The notes beneath the pieces are model-generated. The model was not told where the DNA came from and did not search any database. It was given only the letters and a program-made list of their open reading frames with translations. Of a stretch of 41,226 nucleotides of DNA, positions 8,784 through 15,699 are shown piece by piece. The stretch is from ChocPot-Mid sp043804925 (GTDB lineage: Bacteria > Bacteroidota > Ignavibacteria > Kapaibacteriales > UBA2268). The stretch spans positions 1 to 41,226 of the forward strand of contig JAZDIP010000041.1 of assembly GCA_043804925.1 (NCBI GenBank), given 5' to 3'. The position numbers and the translations under genes are program-made. Positions within the stretch are counted from its first letter, which is position 1, and every line of letters starts with the position of its first letter.

Positions 8784-9107
8784 TCAATTCACTTTAGGCG
8801 GTTCGTCAAATCCCGGAAACATTCCTCTTGATTTATCGTGAGCAATTTCACCAAACTGATGCTCAAATTTAGCAATGTTATCCTTTAAAGCATTTAAAAG
8901 CATTTTAGCATGAGTCGGTGTCATAATAATCCTTGCATGTACTTTTGCCTTAGGTACTCCCGGCAATATCCTTGTAAAATCAATTACAAATTCTGCGGCA
9001 GAATGAGAAATAATTGCCATATTTGAATATATACCTTCAGCTTCCTTTTCACCCAACTCAATATTTATTTGTTGGGGTTTGGGCATATCCGGTCTTTTGT
9101 CAGCCAT
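8784..9107 (-). CDS. DUF3467 family protein
   Basis: A 107-residue soluble protein that matches the DUF3467 pattern: INIELGEKEAEGIYSNMAIISHSAAEFVIDFTRILPG, then ARIIMTPTHAKMLLNALKDNIAKFEHQFGEI. The family is widespread in bacteria; its function is not established. A good ribosome-binding site (AAAGGA) precedes the ATG. It lies 22 bp after the TPR protein gene on the same strand, so the two probably share a transcript. The downstream side ends in the pyrimidine heptad array. Confidence 0.9.
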   Translation of the reverse strand: MADKRPDMPKPQQINIELGEKEAEGIYSNMAIISHSAAEFVIDFTRILPGVPKAKVHARIIMTPTHAKMLLNALKDNIAKFEHQFGEIAHDKSRGMFPGFDEPPKVN

Positions 9108-9129
9108 AATTATTGTCCTTTATTTATTG

Positions 9130-10929
9130 TTATTTAATATATTTTTGAGCTTCCTGGCAAGCCCTTGTTGATTTTGGCGACTGCATATCCCCGAGAATTT
9201 TGCACATTTTCAGCCAGTATGCTTCCTTTTCGTCGTCAGGAATTGCCTGTTCCATTCTTTCCAAATCGTCAACTATTGAATTAAGGTCATTCTTAGTATT
9301 CATGCCGAGATTACTCAAACCGTAATACAAATTTGCAAGTTCGCTAAGCACCTGCAAATCATTTTTATACTTTTCACAATTTCTCGATTTGTTGAAATAT
9401 TCCGTTGACTTAACCAGCAATGGCTTGTACTCTTCAGGTTGTTCTTTGTAGTTCTTATCTTTGTCTTTTTTGTCTTCCTGTGCTTGAATGATAATCACAG
9501 CTTTGTTTTTGTAAGCAGCAGCAATATTTCTGTTAACGTCGCAAAAATTGGGGTCAATTGCCAATGCCTTTTGGTATTGGGCAATAGCATCGTCATATTT
9601 GTTTAATCGCATGAACAATTCGCCATATTGAGCAAGATAAAATTTATTATTGGGGTCCTTTTGTACCAATTTGCTGATTTCATCGAGGGCATATTCACTT
9701 TTTCCCTGAGCTTCATACAGGTTCACAAGGAAACGATTTGCGTCAACATTGGTCGGGTCAAGTGATGTGATTGTTTTAGTATAATCTTTGGATTTCTCCA
9801 AATTTTCGTTAATCCCGTTTGCTTTTTTTGAAGAATCCAATTTTGGATTATCCCTAATTGTTACAGCTGCATTGAAATAGTATTCAGCCAAAGTTGCAAA
9901 TGGACCGATATTCAAAGTTGTAAAGTTTTGTTTTTCGTTATCAAGCCATTCTGCCGGTGGATTTATCCTCCAACCTTCCACAATGAAATCATTATGCTCG
10001 TCCAAAGAATAATAGATGTAGATAGGTCTTCCCATAACGGAATACATATCTGTCAGCACGGAATCTTCTCCCAACATTTCTCCTACTGATTTTCCCGGTT
10101 TTCCTAATTTTGCCATTACATCCTTACGCGGCATCATTAAGAAGACATTTGCTGCTTTAGCCCAGTCAATTTCATTTTTTAATTTACTAATGTATGTTTT
10201 ATAAATTTCCATTGTCTTTTCATTATTACCAAGCTCCTCGTAAGCCCTTCCTATTAATCTCCAAAATTCCGCATTTTCGGGTCTGACCATTAATGCAATT
10301 TCGAAATTTTTAATTGCCGAATCTAAACAACCTAGACCAACAGAGTTATTATTCAATCCACTCTGAGTTTTATCTGATAATATGTTATCTGTAAAAGTAC
10401 ATAGAATAAATCCATTGTTACATTTCCATTCAAAAATCTTAATATTGTTATTTTCAGAAGATAATGTACCTTTTCCTAATATCTTCTCAACTTCAGATAA
10501 ATTCATTATATTAATTGTTAGACTCTCAAATCCCCTCAAACCACAACTAATTGTGCTACATTCACCATTGAGATACTTGTTAAACTGCGTTATACCGGCA
10601 TTATATGCTGAAGTCCATATATAAAATTTTGTTAACGGTATTTGTTGTTTTGTTTGGATTTCAAGAGGTAATTTCTCGGCTTCTAAAATAAGCTCTGCTG
10701 CTGCTTCAATCTTATTCAATTTCAATTTTGCTCTGGAAAGTAAAAACTTTGCTTCTCCGTTCCTTGGATTTTTAGAAATTTCCTTGCCGGCAAATTCTTC
10801 AACTTTTTTCCAATCGTTATTTGTTACAGCAATACGTGCAGTTGTCATTTCAGGTGAAGCACATTGAAATCCCTGAAATAAAATTGCCCCGGCAATTAAC
10901 AAAACTGACAGAATTAAATATCTTTTCAC
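9130..10929 (-). CDS. Exported TPR-repeat protein with SmpA/BamE-like inserts
   Basis: A 599-residue envelope protein. The N-terminus is a hydrophobic export signal ending in FQGFQC (Cys23) ASPEMTTARIA. The residues before Cys are not a canonical lipobox, so lipidation is probable but unproven. TPR-type helix pairs are seen at about 26-100, 200-255 and 390-490 (for example DDAIAQYQKALAIDPNFCDVNRNIAAAY). Two non-TPR segments interrupt them, about 135-185 (LSEVEKILGKGTLSSEN ... IKIFEWKCNNGFILCTF) and 266-320 (RKDVMAKLGKPG ... YIYYSLDEHNDFIVEGW). Their x-V-x-x-LGKP / Y-Y / gGW pattern recalls SmpA/BamE-like lipoprotein folds. The role is unknown; peptidoglycan or outer-membrane assembly scaffolding would fit. 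Followed on the same strand by DUF3467. Confidence 0.8.
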   Translation of the reverse strand: MKRYLILSVLLIAGAILFQGFQCASPEMTTARIAVTNNDWKKVEEFAGKEISKNPRNGEAKFLLSRAKLKLNKIEAAAELILEAEKLPLEIQTKQQIPLTKFYIWTSAYNAGITQFNKYLNGECSTISCGLRGFESLTINIMNLSEVEKILGKGTLSSENNNIKIFEWKCNNGFILCTFTDNILSDKTQSGLNNNSVGLGCLDSAIKNFEIALMVRPENAEFWRLIGRAYEELGNNEKTMEIYKTYISKLKNEIDWAKAANVFLMMPRKDVMAKLGKPGKSVGEMLGEDSVLTDMYSVMGRPIYIYYSLDEHNDFIVEGWRINPPAEWLDNEKQNFTTLNIGPFATLAEYYFNAAVTIRDNPKLDSSKKANGINENLEKSKDYTKTITSLDPTNVDANRFLVNLYEAQGKSEYALDEISKLVQKDPNNKFYLAQYGELFMRLNKYDDAIAQYQKALAIDPNFCDVNRNIAAAYKNKAVIIIQAQEDKKDKDKNYKEQPEEYKPLLVKSTEYFNKSRNCEKYKNDLQVLSELANLYYGLSNLGMNTKNDLNSIVDDLERMEQAIPDDEKEAYWLKMCKILGDMQSPKSTRACQEAQKYIK

Positions 10930-10998
10930 TTTATACTCCTATTTATTATAAAAAATATATTTCTTAGATGTATTATTACTTTAAAAAGTTACAAATTA

Positions 10999-11032
10999 AT
11001 TATATATTTACAAAATTAATCATTTCTGTCAA
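10999..11032 (-). promoter_or_regulatory. Candidate promoter upstream of the TPR protein gene
   Basis: On the minus strand a perfect TTGACA (11027-11032) precedes a TATAAT (10999-11004), but the 22-bp gap is longer than the usual 17. TAAATA lies 16 bp after TTGACA and may be the real -10. The site is 70-100 bp before the ATG at 10929. The rest of the 278-bp gap (10930-11207) is A+T-rich with no gene. Confidence 0.3.
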
Positions 11033-11207
11033 GGTAACAAACCTATGTATTATTTTTATAAAAACAATTTGAATTACTCAAAAAAGGTTAACTTTATCAA
11101 TCCAAAATATGAATTGTTAACAATTATTTATTTTTTTGCAAGTTTTACGTGTTATTTCTTTGAAACAGATGACAGTTGATAAATCCGAATGTTCCTGGTA
11201 TTGCCGG

Positions 11208-11636
11208 TTACCATCCCTTGCTGACCATCAAATCTTTCATCATATCTTCCATTTTTTGATCCATAATGACCATTTTATTTGCTTCGGCTGTCTTGATTTT
11301 TTCTATTAATAAATTTATATCAACAGGTTTTTCTATCAAATCCAAAGCTCCGAGTTTCATTGCTTTTATTCCTTTATCAACCGTAGCATGTCCTGTAAGT
11401 ATAATAACCTGCATGTCAGGATGGTCTTTTAGAATCTCTTTCAAAACAGACAAACCATCCATATCAGGCATTTGCAAATCAAGAATTATTGCATCAAAAT
11501 TCTCGTCTTTGACTTTATCCAATGCACTAGTGGGTGTCAGAGAAGTCTGGACATTCATTCCCCGGTTTTCAAGCCGTTCCTGAAGAACTTCAACAAAATC
11601 CTGCTCATCGTCAACTAATAAAACTTTCTGTGCCAT
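11208..11636 (-). CDS. Stand-alone response-regulator receiver protein
   Basis: A 142-residue receiver domain with no output domain. The acidic pocket Asp9/Asp10, phosphoacceptor Asp53 (IILDLQMPDMDG), Thr81 (IILTGH) and Lys103 (IEKPV) are all present, so it should accept a phosphoryl group. The C-terminal 25 residues after the fold (MVIMDQKMEDMMKDLMVSKGW) form a short methionine-rich helix and may be a docking tail. A strong ribosome-binding site (AAGGAG) precedes the ATG. Last gene of the six-gene SulP/phosphorelay unit; it starts 21 bp after the kinase-like gene. Its target is probably another protein, since nothing in it binds DNA. Confidence 0.92.
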   Translation of the reverse strand: MAQKVLLVDDEQDFVEVLQERLENRGMNVQTSLTPTSALDKVKDENFDAIILDLQMPDMDGLSVLKEILKDHPDMQVIILTGHATVDKGIKAMKLGALDLIEKPVDINLLIEKIKTAEANKMVIMDQKMEDMMKDLMVSKGW

Positions 11637-11657
11637 ATTATCGTCTCCTTATTTATA

Positions 11658-12323
11658 TCAAATACTTATTGCCAATCTGAATTCTTTATCATCTATACCC
11701 GGAAGTAATTTTCCGGCCAATGTATCTAAAATTACTTTTTCGTTTTCTATGAAAGTTTCAAAACTTTCCTTATCAAATAATTCTTCCGAAAAGTTAAAAA
11801 TAATATAATAAAAATTATTTTCAAAATTAATTGATATACCCAAAATTGTTTCTTTATTGATGTTTTTTGATGCGAAATCCAAACAATGCCAAATTAAATA
11901 CTGAAAGGTAAATAAATTAGTTTTGATTCTAATCAATTCGCCAGGTTTTATTAAATCAACTTTCAGACCTCTTAATTTACCAATTCTGTCGAATATTTTA
12001 GTCATATAATCAATTACTTCATAGATATCGAATTCAAGTATTTCTTCATCAACACTATGAGCAAATCTGTTTAATCGGGAAATAATATCGTTTGCCCTGG
12101 CTATCTGGTTTTCAATTTTTAAAGCTATGGCACTAAGACGTTGGGGGCTTAAGACAAAACCTTCTTCAATCATACCCGATATATCCTGAAGCAATCCTGC
12201 ATTTTCATTAATAATTGCTAAAACATTTTTTATTTCGTGGGATATCGAGGCAGTTACCTTCCCGCTGAATTTCATGGATTCCTGTTGAGACAATACCCGT
12301 TCCGTTTTACTATTATCGTTCAT
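11658..12323 (-). CDS. Histidine-kinase-like protein lacking the ATP-binding motifs (candidate phosphotransferase)
   Basis: A 221-residue cytosolic protein. The dimerization/phosphoacceptor helix is clear: GKVTASISHEIKNVLAIINENAGLL with His29 in the H-box, and a second helix to about residue 90. The remaining 130 residues sit where a HATPase domain should be, but no N-box Asn, DNGxGI or GxGLGL motif is present; the corresponding stretch reads FQYLIWHCLDFAS and FNFSEELF. This matches the design of ChpT- or Spo0B-like phosphotransferases, built from a kinase dimer domain plus a degenerate ATPase domain. Its start overlaps the upstream receiver gene by 11 bp, which implies coupling. The H-box resembles that of the Cache kinase encoded two genes upstream, suggesting origin by duplication. 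Enzymatic role is inferred. Confidence 0.75.
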   Translation of the reverse strand: MNDNSKTERVLSQQESMKFSGKVTASISHEIKNVLAIINENAGLLQDISGMIEEGFVLSPQRLSAIALKIENQIARANDIISRLNRFAHSVDEEILEFDIYEVIDYMTKIFDRIGKLRGLKVDLIKPGELIRIKTNLFTFQYLIWHCLDFASKNINKETILGISINFENNFYYIIFNFSEELFDKESFETFIENEKVILDTLAGKLLPGIDDKEFRLAISI

Positions 12324-12675
12324 TGTATAATTCCTGTAAAATTTTCATCAGTTCATTAATGTTAATGGGTTTAATAAGGTAATATTTCTCTCCTGCTTCT
12401 GACGAGCCAATTTCGTAATCATCTTCGGAACCATGACCTGTCAGAAAAATAAATTTCATTTTGCTATACTTGTTTTGTAACTGTTTTTTAATTTCAAATC
12501 CGCTCATGCCGGGTAATTTAACATCAATAATGGCAATGTCGAATTCAATTTCATCTGATAAAGCAAGAGCTGCTTTGCAATTAGTCGCCCATTCTGCCTG
12601 AATTCCTCTTATGCAAAGACGTTCGGCTAATGTCGAAACTAATTCCTCTTCATCATCGATTAGTAACACTCTCAT
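12313..12675 (-). CDS. Stand-alone response-regulator receiver protein
   Basis: A 120-residue minimal receiver domain: Asp7/Asp8, phosphoacceptor Asp51 (IIDVKLPGMSG), Thr79 (FLTGHGSED), Lys102 (LIKPI). No output domain. Its ATG overlaps the stop of the Cache kinase gene by one base (TAATG), and its end overlaps the next gene by 11 bp, so the three proteins are probably made together. As a single-domain receiver between a kinase and a phosphotransferase candidate it fits the intermediate carrier of a phosphorelay, like Spo0F. That role is inferred from gene order. Confidence 0.92.
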   Translation of the reverse strand: MRVLLIDDEEELVSTLAERLCIRGIQAEWATNCKAALALSDEIEFDIAIIDVKLPGMSGFEIKKQLQNKYSKMKFIFLTGHGSEDDYEIGSSEAGEKYYLIKPININELMKILQELYNER

Positions 12676-14414
12676 TAATCTTGCTCTCCAAAATGTTCAT
12701 TTTGAAATTTAACCGGTAAAGTAACTTTAAAAATAGTTCCTTTATTCACTTCACTTTCAACCGATATAGAACCTCCAAGTTCCTGCAATAGTGTATATGT
12801 AATGGACAATCCTAATCCTGAACCACCCAATTCATGTTTTGTCGTAAAAAATGGGTCAAATATCTTCTTGAGATTTTCACGAGATATTCCACATCCATTA
12901 TCTTGTATTAAAATTTGCACTTCTTCTTCATTCAAAACTTCAAAAGAAATATTCAATATCCCGTTTTCAGTCATTGCTGCAAAAGCATTATTTATCAAAT
13001 TTAAAAGTATTTGCTGTAATTTACCTCTGTCGCTTTGTATTTTGGGGACGTATTGGTTAATATCAAAATTAACCTTAATAGACCTGAATTCAGCTTCTTT
13101 ATCCAAAAAACCGAGTACATCCAAAACAACTTCTTCCATGTGTATCTCACTGATTGTTACCTCTTTGTGCTTGGCAAATCTAAGCAGTCTCTTTGTGATT
13201 TTTCCGCAACGTTCTACTGATGACAATATAATATCAATAGCTTTTAGTAATTTCTCGTCATGCTTGTAAATCTCTTGAATAATAAATCTATCCTGAATTA
13301 AACCGGCTTTTTCATTAATTATAGCAAGAGGATTATTGATTTCATGCGCTATATTAGCCGATAATCTTCCTATCGAAGCCATCTTATTTCCATGCTCTGC
13401 CATTTGCATATTCTTAATTCTCCGGCTGTCTGTTGCTTTCAACCTTCTGACGAAAAAAGTTGTTATCCCAATAATCCATAACAATATTACAATAATGCTG
13501 ATTATTAAATATTCAATCAAATTAACGCTACTCTCTTTCCATGGCTGTGAAAATCCCTTGCTGTCCTTCACTATCATCAAAATGAACGGTGTATCCTTTA
13601 AATAAATATAGCCGATAATCAGTTCATCCTTCTCATTGATGTACTCCTTAATTATTTTCGTCTCCTCGCTTCTTTCAGGAACATCTAAACTTACCCTGTT
13701 AAAAACCTTACCAAAATATTTGGAAGGTGTTTGCAATATTCCCCAGTCATTAATAATAAAAGCATCCCCTTTTTCACTAATTTCCAATTGAGAAAGCAAA
13801 TTTATAAATCTGTCCTCAATTGTTGCCCTTAATAAAAAGTACCCGCCATTTACCAAATCATGCTTAATTACAATTGCCAAATGTGGCACATTCCTGTATC
13901 CTAAAAAAACATCTGTAATAAATTTATTTTCCTCGCAAGCTTTTTCAAACCACAACTGTTCTTTGTAATTTTTCCCTGCTAAATTGTAAGGACCGGAATA
14001 ATTAATTTGAATACCGCTTGAATCTATAACACCAAGATCGGTAAATCCTCCGTATGTTGCTTTTAAATTTTTAAGAAGCAAATCCAATTTATTTTGTTCC
14101 TTCAATTCTTGGTAGTTATTATTTGCAAGAATAAAATCCAGTGCAAGTTTACGTTCATCCAGAAAAAAAGAGACAAATCTCGAGGTGTTCGATGTTAAAT
14201 GTGAAGTTTTCATTACAACTTCCGTTTCCAATGCTTTTTGTGTTACTTTATAATCAATAAAAGCAAAAAACAATAATGGTACAATAGCAACGAATGACGA
14301 TAGTAAAAAAATGACTATCCAAAGCTTCTTAAAATTAAAAAGGTGCTTACTACTATAAGCAATATCATCATAATTCTTGGAAAACAATATTTTAAATTTA
14401 TGAACTAATGACAT
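12675..14414 (-). CDS. Membrane sensor histidine kinase with extracytoplasmic Cache domain
   Basis: A 579-residue kinase. One membrane segment at about 31-52, a periplasmic region at 60-295 with double-Cache-like features (for example TDLGVIDSSGIQINYSGPYNLAGKNYKEQLWF), and a second membrane segment at 299-322. The cytoplasmic part has a dimerization helix with His357 (ANIAHEINNPLAIINEKAGL) and a full ATPase domain: N-box LLNLINNAFAA, DNGCGI at 505-510, and GGSGLGLSI near 530. It should autophosphorylate and is the only complete kinase in the unit. The region upstream of its ATG is a heptad tandem array with no recognisable Shine-Dalgarno sequence. The ligand is unknown; Cache domains usually bind small organic molecules. 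Confidence 0.93.
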   Translation of the reverse strand: MSLVHKFKILFSKNYDDIAYSSKHLFNFKKLWIVIFLLSSFVAIVPLLFFAFIDYKVTQKALETEVVMKTSHLTSNTSRFVSFFLDERKLALDFILANNNYQELKEQNKLDLLLKNLKATYGGFTDLGVIDSSGIQINYSGPYNLAGKNYKEQLWFEKACEENKFITDVFLGYRNVPHLAIVIKHDLVNGGYFLLRATIEDRFINLLSQLEISEKGDAFIINDWGILQTPSKYFGKVFNRVSLDVPERSEETKIIKEYINEKDELIIGYIYLKDTPFILMIVKDSKGFSQPWKESSVNLIEYLIISIIVILLWIIGITTFFVRRLKATDSRRIKNMQMAEHGNKMASIGRLSANIAHEINNPLAIINEKAGLIQDRFIIQEIYKHDEKLLKAIDIILSSVERCGKITKRLLRFAKHKEVTISEIHMEEVVLDVLGFLDKEAEFRSIKVNFDINQYVPKIQSDRGKLQQILLNLINNAFAAMTENGILNISFEVLNEEEVQILIQDNGCGISRENLKKIFDPFFTTKHELGGSGLGLSITYTLLQELGGSISVESEVNKGTIFKVTLPVKFQNEHFGEQD

Positions 14415-14417
14415 ACT

Positions 14418-14459
14418 TTAACACTTAACACTTAACACTTAACACTTAACACTTAACAC
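14418..14459. repeat. Heptanucleotide tandem array (TTAACAC)x6
   Basis: Six perfect head-to-tail copies of TTAACAC, 42 bp. The array lies between the stop of the cytidylate-kinase-like/receiver gene (14473) and the ATG of the Cache kinase (14414), ending only 3 bp before that ATG. Reading the minus strand the unit is GTGTTAA. The period of 7 places TAA stops in all three frames of both strands. The array takes the place of the ribosome-binding region. Confidence 0.95.
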
Positions 14460-14472
14460 TTTATTAACAACC

Positions 14473-15684
14473 TTATTTCTTACTTTGAATTTTCTCATAA
14501 GCACTTTTCATGGTGTCGCTCAGCAATTGAATGTTAACAGGTTTTTGCAAGTAGGCAAAAGCACCCAAATTCATGCACACTTCTTTATCTGCTTCGCTTC
14601 CGTGTCCTGTCAATATAATTACTTCAATTTCAGGTTTGGTAGCTTTGACTTGTTTAAGCACCCCAATACCGTCAATACCGGGCATATTCAAATCAAGAAC
14701 AATAACTTCAGGTTCTTCATTATTTATCATTTCGATAGCCGATTCGCCGTCATAAGCTATTGTTGAACCTATATTCCTTATTAATAAACGCTCAGATAAT
14801 GTTTGAACAAATTCCCTTTCATCATCAACGAGCAATACTTTTTGTGGCAGGTCGAAATCGTATCGCCTATAGATATCGGTTTTATAATAACCTTTACCAA
14901 CTCTTGTTTCTACAGATGTTACACCTTCGATTTTTCCGGCAATATCTTTCAATTCTTCTTCTAATTTACTTAAAAACAGAACATTTTTATTTATTATCAA
15001 CGAAACCATACCGTCTCTTACTTTTACATCCACTATATGTCCTTTGCTTGTCAACTCATGCTCTACTTTTGCGGCAAGAATAAAATCTTTTTCTGCTTTC
15101 AAAGAAGTACCGGTTGGCTGTAAAACACTACTTTCAATATTGTCCTTAACTAATTCGACAATTTCTTCCATAGTCATTTTATCACTTGGGATTACAATAT
15201 CATAAAGTTCGGTTTTCCAGGGGTCGGTTTCCTTAAAGATTGAATGTGTCCAAAATGCCTTTCTAGAATCCGATTCATGAATCATCTTTTCGCTCTCTTT
15301 TTCTTCAAAGTTTTTCTTTTTAGCCCGCTCTATACGAAATATTTTGTCAGCAATAAGGCAAATTCTTAGTATATGGGATATTTCGCGAGGTATGAGATGT
15401 GCGATATAGCCACTATAGATGATATTATGCTTTGAAATTTCATTGGCTACAGCCAATTTCAGGGAAGCCAATGATTTTTCACGGTCATGAGTAAATTTAT
15501 TAAATATAGAGATTTTATCGGATAATGATTTTCTAATTTTCTCTTTAGACATACCTGATAATTCTGAAGCTCGTTCGAGAATATATTTATCATCAAATAT
15601 TTTGAATCCGGTTACATCAGCCAACTTATTCACAACATTATTTTCGTTGCAAAACTTTCCCGAAAAAATTGATATTACTGACAT
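14473..15684 (-). CDS. Cytidylate-kinase-like / BON / receiver fusion protein
   Basis: A 403-residue protein with three parts. Residues 1-185 resemble the cytidylate-kinase-like family (FKIFDDKYILERASELSGMS; IIYSGYIAHLIPREISHILRICLIADKIFRIERA; YDIVIPSDKMTMEEIVELVKDNI). The P-loop position reads SGKFCNENNV and lacks the glycine-rich pattern, so phosphate binding is doubtful. Residues about 197-265 look like a BON domain (AAKVEHELTSKGHIVDVKVRDGMVSLI ... IEGVTSVETRV). Residues 282-400 are a full receiver: Asp287/288, phosphoacceptor Asp331 (IVLDLNMPGIDG), Thr359, Lys381. CAGGAG 7 bp before the ATG is a good ribosome-binding site; it follows SulP by 15 bp. It is the only protein of the unit with something like an output module. 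Confidence 0.85.
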   Translation of the reverse strand: MSVISIFSGKFCNENNVVNKLADVTGFKIFDDKYILERASELSGMSKEKIRKSLSDKISIFNKFTHDREKSLASLKLAVANEISKHNIIYSGYIAHLIPREISHILRICLIADKIFRIERAKKKNFEEKESEKMIHESDSRKAFWTHSIFKETDPWKTELYDIVIPSDKMTMEEIVELVKDNIESSVLQPTGTSLKAEKDFILAAKVEHELTSKGHIVDVKVRDGMVSLIINKNVLFLSKLEEELKDIAGKIEGVTSVETRVGKGYYKTDIYRRYDFDLPQKVLLVDDEREFVQTLSERLLIRNIGSTIAYDGESAIEMINNEEPEVIVLDLNMPGIDGIGVLKQVKATKPEIEVIILTGHGSEADKEVCMNLGAFAYLQKPVNIQLLSDTMKSAYEKIQSKK

Positions 15685-15699
15685 TTTAATGCTCCTGAA

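Noticed and set aside
11196..11213. Hairpin TGGTA/TACCA at the end of the last receiver gene, as a terminator
   Set aside because: It has a 5-bp stem with an 8-nt loop, overlaps the stop codon and has no T-run.
12802..13269. 155-codon plus-strand frame inside the Cache kinase gene
   Set aside because: It is antisense to well-conserved kinase motifs, has no recognisable family features, and is a shadow of the real coding strand.
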